A stretch of 64,000 nt of DNA from assembly GCF_000331225.1 (NCBI RefSeq), contig NZ_ANFY01000004.1, forward strand, positions 186,001 to 250,000, given 5' to 3'. The translations under genes and the position numbers were made by a program. The stretch comes from Sandarakinorhabdus sp. AAP62. Its GTDB lineage: Bacteria > Pseudomonadota > Alphaproteobacteria > Sphingomonadales > Sphingomonadaceae. The first letter of the stretch is position 1; each line of letters opens with the position of its first letter. The notes under the pieces were generated by a model. That model ran no database searches, was not told where the DNA came from, and saw only the letters and a program-made list of their open reading frames with translations. Shown piece after piece: positions 25,493 through 33,963 of this stretch.

Positions 25493-26950
25493 TCAGTTGC
25501 CCCGTTCGGCCAGCATAGCCAGATTGGCTTCGTGTCCGCTGCGGCTGAGGCGGTAGCGCGACACGGCGAAGATCATGGTTGCCCACACCAGCCAGATCGC
25601 CGGCACATAGGTCGCACCCAGCTGCCACAGGCTTGTCGAGGGCACTTGGCTCGGGTTGGCCCCAGTGGGGAACTCGGCCAGCGTCAGCACGAAACTGGCG
25701 GCCATCACGCCCAGGCCCTGCACGCTCTTGCGGATGAAGGTGCTGGTGGCAAAGAAGATACCTTCCGATCGCCGGCCGGTGCGCACTTCGGCCTGTTCCA
25801 CCAGATCGGCCATCATCGAGGCGGTGAGTGCCTGAAAACAGATGACCAGGCCCACGTCGATCATCGTCACCATGAACACGATCCAGAAAATTGCCGGATC
25901 GCCATTGGGCGGCAGCAGGCCGAACAATCGCGCGATGATCGGCAGCGGCAGCACCAGCCCGGCCAATATGCCGATGATGACCGCGCCGCGTTGCTTGCCG
26001 ATGGTGCGGGTGACGAACGGCGACATGGCGCCGCCAATGATGGCCGATGCAAACACGCTCATGGTGATCAGGCCGATCTGTTCCGAACTGAAGCCCCAGA
26101 AATAGGCCGAGAAATAGAAGCTCAACGACGCCGAGATACCGGTGGCAATGGCGCCAAAGATGGCCGCCAGAAACAGCGCGGTGAAATCGCGGTTGGCGAT
26201 GGTCTCGAATATCTCCTTGAAGATGGTTTTCAGGCCCAGCGTGCGTTTGGCGGGCGGCAGCCGCATATGCTTGATCTGGCTGTGGGTGCCAAGCGCCGAC
26301 ACCATGATCGCCACGAAGATCAGCGCCGAGGCAATCATGCCATAAAGCGCATAGGCGTCGCGGTTGAACTGGCCGTTGGGAATTTCGGGCGTGGCAAAGG
26401 CCGGGAAGATCAGCGCGAAGTTGGACACGGTCATGATGCTGCCGATGGTCCAGGCGAAGAACAGCCGCCAGCCGAACAGGGCGCTGCGTTCATCATAGCT
26501 GCGCGCCAGTTCCGGGGCGAGCGACGTGCTGGGCGTTTCATAGAAGGTGATGAAGGTGCGGATCAGCGCCGCCATGCCCAAGAGATACCAGAACAGCGCG
26601 GATTGCGACCAACCAACCGGCGGGTTCCAGATCAGGAAATAGGTCGCCGCCGTCGGGATCGCCGAGAAATACAGGAACGGGTGCCGCCGCCCCCAGCGCG
26701 AGCGGAGATTGTCGGACCAATAGCCGACGATGGGATCGCTGACGGCGTCGACAATCAGCGCGATGGTGAGTGCAAGGCCAACCAGGCGCGCGTCCACGCC
26801 GATGACCTGACTGTAGAACAGCAGCAGGAAATAACTGAACCCGCCATCCTTGATGCCGTAAGCGCCGGCGCCGAAACCAAAAGCGATGCGCGTGCCCAAT
26901 CCGGCCTTCTTGCCGGGCTGTTGGGCGTGGTCCCGTGCGGCTGCTGCCAT
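25493..26950 (-). CDS. MFS transporter, glycoside-pentoside-hexuronide (GPH) cation symporter type
   Basis: A 485-residue twelve-helix transporter. The GPH signature is clear: DAVSDPIVGYWSD then RSRWGRRHPFLYFSAIP. This family imports sugars or glycosides with sodium or protons. A lone gene; neighbours give no substrate. Start ATG 26950. Confidence 0.87.
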   Translation of the reverse strand: MAAAARDHAQQPGKKAGLGTRIAFGFGAGAYGIKDGGFSYFLLLFYSQVIGVDARLVGLALTIALIVDAVSDPIVGYWSDNLRSRWGRRHPFLYFSAIPTAATYFLIWNPPVGWSQSALFWYLLGMAALIRTFITFYETPSTSLAPELARSYDERSALFGWRLFFAWTIGSIMTVSNFALIFPAFATPEIPNGQFNRDAYALYGMIASALIFVAIMVSALGTHSQIKHMRLPPAKRTLGLKTIFKEIFETIANRDFTALFLAAIFGAIATGISASLSFYFSAYFWGFSSEQIGLITMSVFASAIIGGAMSPFVTRTIGKQRGAVIIGILAGLVLPLPIIARLFGLLPPNGDPAIFWIVFMVTMIDVGLVICFQALTASMMADLVEQAEVRTGRRSEGIFFATSTFIRKSVQGLGVMAASFVLTLAEFPTGANPSQVPSTSLWQLGATYVPAIWLVWATMIFAVSRYRLSRSGHEANLAMLAERGN

Positions 26951-27025
26951 GCGATCATCCCCTGGGTGCTGACGGTCGTGCCAGAACGCCGACAGCTTGT
27001 CCCGGCGGTACTATCCGTCGGTTGT

Positions 27026-27928
27026 TCAGGGCTGTAAAGCGGCGCCAGCGGCAGCTAGCCATTGCATCAGCCAGCGTGCCGCCGGGCCGGGCGTGTGATC
27101 CGGGCGATGCAGCAGGGCGATGGGGTAGGTGGTGCCCGGCCAATCGGGCAGGGCCAGTTGCACCAATCGCCCCGCCGCCAGATCGTCGGCCACCATCGGC
27201 ACCGGCATGTTGCCCCAGCCCGCGCCGGCTTTCAGCAGTGCATGCTTGGCGCTCATGTCCCCCAGCCGCCAGCTGCGTGGCGAAAGCACGCCGAAGTCCT
27301 TGCCCTCGGTCAGCCGGGATCGATCGGTGAGCACCAGTTGCAGATGGCGCTGCGCTTCGCCGGGTGGCACATCCGGCCGCGCCAGCGGATGGTCAGGCGC
27401 GGCGACCGGTACCAGTGGCACGCCGGCCAGTGCGCGCTGCACCAGCCGTTCGTTGACGCCGTCCAGCGCACCGCCGATGGCCAGTGTCGCCGTGCCATCA
27501 AACAGCCGCGCCTGCACCGCGCCCAGCGCCTCCACGTGCAGACGCAGTGCCAGCGTGGGGAATTCGGTCTGCAGGGCCGTGAGTGCCGCGACCAGCGTCG
27601 CGGTGGGGAACATCACCGTGACGCTGATTGACAGTTCCGCTTCCTGGCCCGCGCTCAATGCGGCCACCCCGGCCTTCAAAGCGCTGACATTGCCCAGCGT
27701 TTCGCGGGCGTGTGCCAGCACCTGCCGGCCGGCATCGGTGAGCTGCGGCCGCCGCGTGGTGCCGCGGCTGAACAGGGGCAGGCCCAGTTGCGCCTCCAGC
27801 CCACCCAGCTGATAGGCAATCACCGATGTGGCACGGCCGAGCGCCCGGCCAGCTGCAGCCAGACTGCCATGATCAGCGATGGCCACCAGCACGGCGAGCT
27901 GATCAAGGGTGGGGGTGCCAATATTCAT
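27026..27928 (-). CDS. LysR-family transcriptional regulator
   Basis: A 300-residue regulator. The winged helix at the N-terminus reads LAVLVAIADHGSLAAAGRALGRATSVIAYQLGGLEAQLG, followed by a two-lobed co-inducer domain. The ligand is unknown. It is divergent from wrbA with a 110-bp gap that holds a long dyad, the normal layout for a LysR regulator controlling its neighbour. Start ATG 27928. Confidence 0.92.
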   Translation of the reverse strand: MNIGTPTLDQLAVLVAIADHGSLAAAGRALGRATSVIAYQLGGLEAQLGLPLFSRGTTRRPQLTDAGRQVLAHARETLGNVSALKAGVAALSAGQEAELSISVTVMFPTATLVAALTALQTEFPTLALRLHVEALGAVQARLFDGTATLAIGGALDGVNERLVQRALAGVPLVPVAAPDHPLARPDVPPGEAQRHLQLVLTDRSRLTEGKDFGVLSPRSWRLGDMSAKHALLKAGAGWGNMPVPMVADDLAAGRLVQLALPDWPGTTYPIALLHRPDHTPGPAARWLMQWLAAAGAALQP

Positions 27929-27937
27929 AGCGGAAAA

Positions 27938-27974
27938 CCTGAAAAGATGTTTCGATATTATCCAGATTTTCAGG
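27938..27974. promoter_or_regulatory. Dyad for LysR-type binding between lysR and wrbA
   Basis: Perfect arms CCTGAAAA (27938-27945) and TTTTCAGG (27967-27974) are separated by 21 bp of AT-rich DNA. The dyad starts ten bases before the regulator's ATG and ends 64 bp before wrbA's. It is a good candidate for the regulator's recognition site. Confidence 0.6.
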
Positions 27975-28038
27975 AAAAAGGCGAGAGCCTATCGCACCTT
28001 CCATGCCGGCTGTTCCCGGCGATCAGGGAGTGACGACA

Positions 28039-28638
28039 ATGCCCAGGGTGCTGGTTCTCTATTATTCAACCTATGGCCATATCGAAGCCATGGCCAATGC
28101 GGTGGCCGACGGCGCCCGCAGCGCTGGCGCGCAGGTGGACATCAAGCGCGTGCCCGAAACCGTGCCCGATGCCGTGGCCGCCGCCGCCCACTTCAAGACC
28201 GACCAGGCGGCTCCCGTGGCCAGCATCGATGATCTGCCCAATTATGACGCGATCATCGTTGGCGGGCCGACCCGCTTTGGCCGCCTGCCCGGGCAGATCG
28301 CGGCCTTCTTCGATGCCGCCGGCGGCTTGTGGGCGCGCGGCGCGCTGAACGGCAAGGTGGGCGCCGCCTTCACCAGCAGCGCCAGCCAGCATGGCGGAAA
28401 TGAAACGACGCTGTTCTCGATCATCACCAACCTCATGCACTTTGGCATGGTGATCGTCGGCCTGCCTTACAGCCACGTCGGCCAGACCCGCATTGATGAA
28501 GTGGTGGGCGGCGCGCCTTACGGCGCCACCACGATTGCCGGCGGCGACGGCAGCCGCCAGCCCAGCGAGACCGACCTTGCCGGCGCACGCCACCAGGGTG
28601 AACAGGTAGCGAAGGTGGCGGCCAAGCTGTTTGGTTGA
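28039..28638 (+). CDS. wrbA: WrbA, NAD(P)H:quinone oxidoreductase
   Basis: A 199-residue flavodoxin-like enzyme that reduces quinones by two electrons with NAD(P)H, protecting against redox stress. FMN-binding parts are visible: [32 protein letters not shown] and [14 protein letters not shown]. Length fits WrbA. ATG 28039 was chosen as [11 protein letters not shown] begins the fold; the GGGAG site lies upstream. Probably regulated by the divergent LysR protein. The stop is followed at once by the strong hairpin before panB. Confidence 0.93.
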   Translation: MPRVLVLYYSTYGHIEAMANAVADGARSAGAQVDIKRVPETVPDAVAAAAHFKTDQAAPVASIDDLPNYDAIIVGGPTRFGRLPGQIAAFFDAAGGLWARGALNGKVGAAFTSSASQHGGNETTLFSIITNLMHFGMVIVGLPYSHVGQTRIDEVVGGAPYGATTIAGGDGSRQPSETDLAGARHQGEQVAKVAAKLFG

Positions 28639-28642
28639 GGAA

Positions 28643-28675
28643 TCATGGCTGCCGGCGTAAAGCCGGCAGCCATGA
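28643..28675. repeat. Perfect 14-bp hairpin overlapping the panB start
   Basis: Arms 28643-28656 and 28662-28675 pair perfectly around the loop GTAAA. The right arm contains the panB ATG (28672) and the left arm contains a second in-frame ATG (28645) with a GAGGA site before it. It begins 5 bp after the wrbA stop. It could end wrbA transcription, or fold over the panB start in RNA. Confidence 0.75.
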
Positions 28676-29523
28676 GCACCACCTTCACGCTGGACACCGC
28701 AACAAGCCGCGCCCACCCGGTGCCGGAACCGGTGCGGCGGTTGACGGTGCCGGCCATCGCCAAGCGCAAGGGCGGTGAGCCGATCGTGATGCTCACCGCC
28801 TATACGGCGCGCATGGCGCAATTGCTCGATCCGCATTGCGATCTGCTGCTGGTCGGCGATTCGCTGGGGCAGGTGATCTATGGCCTCGACACCACGGTGA
28901 AGGTGACGCTGGACATGATGATTGCCCACGGTGCGGCCGTGGTGCGCGGGTCGTATCGCAGCGTCGTCGTGATCGATCTGCCCTTTGGCTCCTACGAGGA
29001 AAGCCCGGAAGCGGCCTTCCGCACCGCAGCGCGGGTGATGCAGGAAACCGGCGCGGCTGCGGTGAAGCTGGAAGGCGGCGCGGTGATGGCGCCGACGGTG
29101 AAATTCCTCAGTGAACGCGGCATCCCGGTGATGGCGCATGTCGGCCTCACGCCGCAGGCGGTCAATGCGCTGGGTGGCTATGGCGCCCGCGGCCGCAGCG
29201 AGGCCGAGGCTGCCAAGATCCTTGATGATGCCAAGGCCGTGGCCAATGCGGGCTGCTTTGCACTGGTGGTGGAAGGCGTGGTGGAGCCGCTGGCCATCGC
29301 CATCACCCAGGCCGTGGCCTGCCCGACGATCGGCATTGGCGCATCACCCACTTGCGATGGCCAGGTGCTGGTGGTGGACGACATGCTGGGCATGTTCGAA
29401 CGGGTGCCGCGCTTTGTCGAACGCTTCGATGATCTGGCAGCGCGGATTTCCGATGCCGCCGCGCGCTATTCCGGTGCTGTGCGCGAACGCCGTTTCCCGG
29501 GTGATGCGCAGCTCTATCGGTAA
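28672..29523 (+). CDS. panB: PanB, 3-methyl-2-oxobutanoate hydroxymethyltransferase
   Basis: PanB transfers a methylene group to ketoisovalerate to give ketopantoate, the first committed step to pantothenate and CoA. The 283-residue barrel has [15 protein letters not shown] with the metal-binding aspartate, KLEGG, GHVGLTPQ-like [17 protein letters not shown], and [21 protein letters not shown] chose ATG 28672 as [13 protein letters not shown] is the usual start in this group. ATG 28645, with a better ribosome site, would add nine residues encoded by the hairpin. Confidence 0.93.
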   Translation: MSTTFTLDTATSRAHPVPEPVRRLTVPAIAKRKGGEPIVMLTAYTARMAQLLDPHCDLLLVGDSLGQVIYGLDTTVKVTLDMMIAHGAAVVRGSYRSVVVIDLPFGSYEESPEAAFRTAARVMQETGAAAVKLEGGAVMAPTVKFLSERGIPVMAHVGLTPQAVNALGGYGARGRSEAEAAKILDDAKAVANAGCFALVVEGVVEPLAIAITQAVACPTIGIGASPTCDGQVLVVDDMLGMFERVPRFVERFDDLAARISDAAARYSGAVRERRFPGDAQLYR

Positions 29524-29607
29524 GTCTTTACCTTTCCCACCCGCTCGGGCATTCACGCCCCGGCAAGAGTGGCCGTGCCATTCCCGCACTTCAGGAGCTT
29601 GACGACC

Positions 29608-30327
29608 TTGGCCAACACGCCTGCCAAACCCGAAGACACCGGCGACAATGCCTTTCTGCGCGAAGTGGACGAGGAATATCGCCGTTCACAGCTCGCCAAC
29701 CTGTGGAAGCGTTTTGGCACGCTGGCCATTGCCCTGTTGATCCTGGCGCTGGCTGGCCTGGCCGGCTGGCTGTTCTGGCAGGACCAGAAGGCGAAGGCCG
29801 CGGGCGAGGCTGGTGCAGCGCTGACCCGCGCCATCGAGCAGCTGGAAGTGGGCGATGGCGCCCGCGCCCGCCCGGTGCTGGAAGCCATGACCCGCGATGG
29901 CCCCGGCGCCTATTCCGGGCTGGCGCGCATGGTGCTCGCCAATGATGCCCTGGCTGGCGGTGACAAGCCCAAGGCCCGCGGCCTCTATGAAGCCGTGGCG
30001 GGCGACAGTGCCCTGCCGCAGCCGCTGCGCGATGCCGCGCTGGTGAAGGCGGTCCGCATTGGCTTTGATCAGATGCGCCCGGCCGAAGTGGTGGCGAAAC
30101 TCAAGGCCCTGGCGGTGCCGGGCAATGCCTGGTTTGGTGTGGCCGGTGAACTGGTCGCCGTGGCGCATTTCAAGGATGGCAAACCGGAACTGGCCAAGCC
30201 GATCCTGATTGCGCTGGCCAAGGATGAATTGCTCAGCCCGTCCTTGCGCACCCGCGCCGCGCAGCTGGCGATTGCAGCCGGGGTTGATATTGCAACGCTG
30301 GGCATCAACACGGAACCTCGTCAATGA
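29608..30327 (+). CDS. YfgM-like membrane-anchored TPR protein
   Basis: A 239-residue protein with a short cytoplasmic tail, one helix (about 38-57, LAIALLILALAGLAGWLFW) and a periplasmic TPR-type helical domain, as in YfgM, which works with the Sec translocon and periplasmic chaperones. It sits directly before bamB and der, the same order as in enterobacteria. The start is uncertain: TTG 29608 has AGGAG ten bases upstream; a GTG at 29569 would add residues of no clear value. The stop overlaps the ATG of a longer bamB frame. Confidence 0.83.
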   Translation: MANTPAKPEDTGDNAFLREVDEEYRRSQLANLWKRFGTLAIALLILALAGLAGWLFWQDQKAKAAGEAGAALTRAIEQLEVGDGARARPVLEAMTRDGPGAYSGLARMVLANDALAGGDKPKARGLYEAVAGDSALPQPLRDAALVKAVRIGFDQMRPAEVVAKLKALAVPGNAWFGVAGELVAVAHFKDGKPELAKPILIALAKDELLSPSLRTRAAQLAIAAGVDIATLGINTEPRQ

Positions 30328-30353
30328 TGTGGCGGCGCAGTGAGGAATCCCAG

Positions 30354-31715
30354 GTGAACAAGCGCAGCACAGTCCGCACCGCATCAATCTTGCTGATGGC
30401 CAGCCTCGCGTTGGCCAGTTGCGGCGTGTTCAAGAAGGGCAAGAACACGCGCACGCCAACGATCGGGGAACGTATTCCGATCCTCAGCTTTGAAACCCGC
30501 GTTGAAGCGGAGACCGAGCTGAAGGATCTGGCGATCGTGCTGCCGGCACCGGAAACCAATGCGGAATGGGCCCAGCCCGGCGGTTCGCCAGCCAAGATTG
30601 GCGGCCACCTCGTGCTGGCCGAACAGCCGGTGCAGGCGTGGAGCGTCAAGATCGGCAAGGGCAGCAGCGCCACCGCCCGCCTGAATGCGGCGCCCGTGGT
30701 GGGGGATGGCAAGGTTTTCACGGTCGATACCGGCGGCCAGGTCAGCGCCCTTGACGCCAAGTCTGGCGCCGTGATCTGGCGCGCCACCGTGAAGATTCCC
30801 AAGCGCGGCAGCCGGGCCGCCTTTGGCGGCGGCGTCGCCTATGGCGATGGCCGCGTTTATGTCGCCACCGGCTATGGCCTGGCGCTGGCCTATGACGCCC
30901 AGAGCGGCAGGCAATTGTGGGAACGGCCGCTGATCCAGCCGCTGCGCGGCGCGCCAAGTGTGGGTGGCCCGCGGGTGTTTTTCCTGAGCCAGGACAATCA
31001 GCTGCATGCGCTGGATGGCGCCACCGGCGAAGTCAGCTGGACCGTGCCGGGCACGGTGGAGCCGGCCTGTATCCTGGGCACCGGCGCGCCGTCGGTGTCG
31101 CTCGATACGGTTGTCGCCGGCTTCTGTTCGGGCGAGCTGAAGGCGCTGCGCGGCGAAAATGGCCGCACCGTCTGGGAAGACCAGTTGGCCCGCACCGGCC
31201 GCTCGACCGCCATGGCGGCGCTGGCCGATATCGACGGTTCGCCGGTGATCGATCGCGGCCGGGTGTTTGCCGTGGGCCATGGCGGCCGCATGGTGGCGCT
31301 GGAACTGGCGACCGGTCAGCGGGTTTGGGAACGCAATTTCGCTGGCGTGTGGACGCCATGGGCCGCGGGGGAATTCCTCTATCTCGTGACCGTTGATGGC
31401 GAAGTGCTGTGCATCACCCGCAGCGAAGGCAAGTTGCGCTGGGTCAGCCGGCTCGCCCGCTTCAAGAAGGATAAGCCGGGCAAGAATGGCAAGCCGGGCA
31501 CGCAGAAGGGCCCGATCCTGTGGGCCGGGCCGGTGCTGGCCAGCGAGCGGCTGTGGGTGGCTGGTTCCAATCGCGAGCTGGTGGCGCTCGATGCCTATGA
31601 AGGCAAGCGCGTCGCCACCATCAAGCTGAAGGCCGAAGCCTATCTGCCGCCGGTGGTGGCAGGTGGCATGATGTACATGCTCACCGACGATGGTTCGCTG
31701 ACAGCCTATCGTTAA
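30354..31715 (+). CDS. bamB: BamB, outer-membrane protein assembly lipoprotein
   Basis: BamB is the beta-propeller lipoprotein of the BAM complex that inserts outer-membrane proteins, such as the autotransporter and receptor here. A lipobox LALASCGVF ends the signal peptide. The body has PQQ-like propeller blades, for example FTVDTGGQVSALDAKSGAVIWRA, LALAYDAQSGRQLWER and MVALELATGQRVWER. I prefer GTG 30354, with GAGGA nine bases upstream and a normal signal peptide; ATG 30324, overlapping the previous stop, is the alternative. A basic insert KKDKPGKNGKPGTQKG lies near residue 370. Confidence 0.92.
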   Translation: MNKRSTVRTASILLMASLALASCGVFKKGKNTRTPTIGERIPILSFETRVEAETELKDLAIVLPAPETNAEWAQPGGSPAKIGGHLVLAEQPVQAWSVKIGKGSSATARLNAAPVVGDGKVFTVDTGGQVSALDAKSGAVIWRATVKIPKRGSRAAFGGGVAYGDGRVYVATGYGLALAYDAQSGRQLWERPLIQPLRGAPSVGGPRVFFLSQDNQLHALDGATGEVSWTVPGTVEPACILGTGAPSVSLDTVVAGFCSGELKALRGENGRTVWEDQLARTGRSTAMAALADIDGSPVIDRGRVFAVGHGGRMVALELATGQRVWERNFAGVWTPWAAGEFLYLVTVDGEVLCITRSEGKLRWVSRLARFKKDKPGKNGKPGTQKGPILWAGPVLASERLWVAGSNRELVALDAYEGKRVATIKLKAEAYLPPVVAGGMMYMLTDDGSLTAYR

Positions 31716-31717
31716 TG

Positions 31718-31742
31718 GCCGCGCGCTGCTAAAGCGCGCGGC
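31718..31742. repeat. Perfect 10-bp hairpin abutting the der start
   Basis: Arms GCCGCGCGCT (31718-31727) and AGCGCGCGGC (31733-31742) enclose the loop GCTAA. It starts two bases after the bamB stop and ends at the base before the der ATG, leaving no room for a free ribosome site. It may end part of the bamB transcript or control der translation. Confidence 0.75.
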
Positions 31743-33170
31743 ATGTCCTCTGCCAATATTCTTGATTTCGACGCCGATGCGCCGCGCGTGGCCATTGTCG
31801 GCCGCCCCAACGTCGGCAAATCAACCCTGTTCAATCGGCTCGTCGGCCGCCGCCTGGCGCTGGTTGACGATCAGCCTGGCGTTACCCGTGACCGCCGCGA
31901 AGGCAGCGCCAGCCTGTTCGATCTGAACTTCGTCGCGGTGGATACCGCCGGCTTTGAAGATGGCAGCGAGGAAAGCCTGTCGGGTCGCATGCGCGCCCAG
32001 ACCGAAGCTGCCGTCGGCCGCGCCACCGTTGCCCTGCTCGTTTATGACGCCCGCGCCGGGGTGACGCCGATGGATCGGCATTTCGCCGCCTGGCTGCGAC
32101 GCAGCGGCGTGCCGATGGTACTGGTCGCCAACAAGGCGGAAGGGATGCAGGCCGAAACCGGCATCAACGAAGGCCATGAACTGGGCTTTGGTGAACCGAT
32201 CGGGCTGTCGGCCGAACATGGCCTGGGCCTGGCGGATCTCTATCAGGCGCTGGCGCCGTACCTGGCCGAAAAGCCGGCCGAACCGGTGGCCGAAGATGAT
32301 GCCCCACCGGCCGATGACGACAGCGAGATCCCGGAACCACCTGCCGGCCCGCTGAAGCTGGCCATCGTCGGCCGCCCCAATGCCGGCAAGTCGACCCTGA
32401 TCAACAAGCTGCTGGGTGAACAGCGCCTCGTCACCGGGCCGGAAGCCGGCATCACCCGCGATTCCATCGCCATCGATTGGGACTGGGTGGACCGCGACGG
32501 CAATGTGCAGCACGTCCGCCTGATCGACACTGCGGGCCTCAGGAAACGCGCCAAGGTCACCGACAAGCTGGAGAAGCTGTCGGCCGCCGATACCAAGCTG
32601 GCCATCGATTTTGCCGAAGTCGTGGTGCTGCTGCTCGATTCAACGCTGGGCCTGGAGGCGCAGGATCTGCGCATTGCCGACAAGGTGCTTTCCGAAGGCC
32701 GCGCGCTGATCATCGCACTCAACAAATGGGATGCCGCGCATGACCAGAGCCGCCTGTTCCAGGGCGTGAGGAGGGCGCTGGACGATGGTTTGAGCCAAGT
32801 GAAGGGCGTGCCCTTGCTCACCTGTTCGGGTGCCACCGGCAAGGGCCTCGACACGCTGATCGAAGTGGCGATGACGACGCGCCAGCGCTGGTCGCGGCGG
32901 GTGCCGACGTCCGCGCTCAACCGTTGGTTCGAAACCGCCACCGATCGCAACCCGCCGCCGGCACCGGGCGGCGTGCGCATCAAGCTGCGCTATGTCACGC
33001 AGGTCGCGACGCGGCCGCCCACCTTCGTGGTGTTCGGCAACCGCACCGAAGGTCTGCCGGCCAGCTATGCCCGCTATCTCACCAACAGCCTTTCGACCGA
33101 TCTGGATTTTGGCGGCTTGCCGATCCGACTGACGTTCCGCGGCGGGCGTAACCCATATCACAAGAAATAG
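31743..33170 (+). CDS. der: Der (EngA), ribosome-assembly double GTPase
   Basis: Der matures the 50S ribosomal subunit. The 475-residue protein has two GTPase domains, with G1 loops GRPNVGKST (about 20) and GRPNAGKST (about 211), G3 DTAGF and DTAGLRKR, G4 NKAEG and NKWD, an acidic linker between them (EDDAPPADDDSEIPEP), and the C-terminal KH-like domain ending GLPIRLTFRGGRNPYHKK. The first G4 loop is NKAE where NKxD is usual; Der often deviates there. It follows bamB across the hairpin. Confidence 0.96.
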   Translation: MSSANILDFDADAPRVAIVGRPNVGKSTLFNRLVGRRLALVDDQPGVTRDRREGSASLFDLNFVAVDTAGFEDGSEESLSGRMRAQTEAAVGRATVALLVYDARAGVTPMDRHFAAWLRRSGVPMVLVANKAEGMQAETGINEGHELGFGEPIGLSAEHGLGLADLYQALAPYLAEKPAEPVAEDDAPPADDDSEIPEPPAGPLKLAIVGRPNAGKSTLINKLLGEQRLVTGPEAGITRDSIAIDWDWVDRDGNVQHVRLIDTAGLRKRAKVTDKLEKLSAADTKLAIDFAEVVVLLLDSTLGLEAQDLRIADKVLSEGRALIIALNKWDAAHDQSRLFQGVRRALDDGLSQVKGVPLLTCSGATGKGLDTLIEVAMTTRQRWSRRVPTSALNRWFETATDRNPPPAPGGVRIKLRYVTQVATRPPTFVVFGNRTEGLPASYARYLTNSLSTDLDFGGLPIRLTFRGGRNPYHKK

Positions 33171-33218
33171 GGGCTGCCGGCCCCGGACACAGACAAGGGG
33201 CGGAACGGGGGCAGAGCG

Positions 33219-33851
33219 ATGAAGCTTCACGGATATTGGCGCTCGACGGCAGCGTGGCGGGTGCGGCTCGCGCTCCACCTGAAGGGCATTGCCCATGAAC
33301 AGGTGGCCGTGAATTTGCTGCAGGGTGAGCAACGCAGCGCCGCGCATCTGGCGCTCAACCCGCAAGGCCTCGTGCCGGTGCTGGAAACCGAAGGCGCCGC
33401 GTTGAGCCAGAGCCTGGCCATCATCGAATACCTGGACGAGCGCTTTCCGCAGCCGCCGCTGCTGCCAGCCGACGCGCTCGGCCGGGCACAGGTGCGAGCC
33501 GCGGCGCTCACCATTGCCGCAGAAGTCCACCCGCTCGGCAATCTGCGTGTGCAGCGCTGGCTGAAAGCCGAAATGCACGCCGATGATGCTGCCGTCACGG
33601 CCTGGTTGCACCATTGGATGCACGATGGTCTGGCCGCTTTGGAGCAGTTTGCAGCCCAGCATGGGGGCAATTATCTGTTTGGCGATGCCCCCGGGTTGGC
33701 CGACCTCTGCCTTGTACCGCAACTGTACAACGCCCGCCGGTTCGCACTGGCTCTTGATATGTTTCCGCGTCTGCTGGCGGTGGAATCACGCATAGCCGCG
33801 ACTGCTTGGGCGCATGCTGCGCACCCTGATTCCTGCATCATCTTGCCATAA
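33219..33851 (+). CDS. maiA: Maleylacetoacetate isomerase (zeta-class GST)
   Basis: A 210-residue zeta GST that isomerises maleylacetoacetate to fumarylacetoacetate in tyrosine breakdown. WRSTAAWRVRLAL holds the conserved serine and WRVRIAL-type helix, followed by NPQGLVPVLE and the glutathione site SQSLAIIEYLDERFP. The C-terminal domain has the ADLCLVPQLYNARRF helix typical of the zeta class. No other tyrosine genes are close, so the call is from sequence. Start ATG 33219. Confidence 0.9.
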   Translation: MKLHGYWRSTAAWRVRLALHLKGIAHEQVAVNLLQGEQRSAAHLALNPQGLVPVLETEGAALSQSLAIIEYLDERFPQPPLLPADALGRAQVRAAALTIAAEVHPLGNLRVQRWLKAEMHADDAAVTAWLHHWMHDGLAALEQFAAQHGGNYLFGDAPGLADLCLVPQLYNARRFALALDMFPRLLAVESRIAATAWAHAAHPDSCIILP

Positions 33852-33933
33852 CCATCGGCGGCTTTAAATTAACCAGTAGCAACCAAAAAGATTGCAAAAG
33901 CGAGAAACGAAGGTAGATATACGCCCGTAATTA

Positions 33934-33947
33934 TACCCAAATGGGTA
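33934..33947. promoter_or_regulatory. Palindrome in the autotransporter promoter region
   Basis: TACCCAAATGGGTA has perfect 6-bp arms around AA and ends 16 bases before the autotransporter ATG. The 112-bp region is notably AT-rich for this window. A weak promoter, TTGCAA 33892-33897 and TAGATA 33914-33919 with 16-bp spacing, lies just upstream, so a protein on the palindrome could block transcription or the GGGGGT ribosome site. Confidence 0.5.
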
Positions 33948-33963
33948 CATTATTGGGGGTAAC

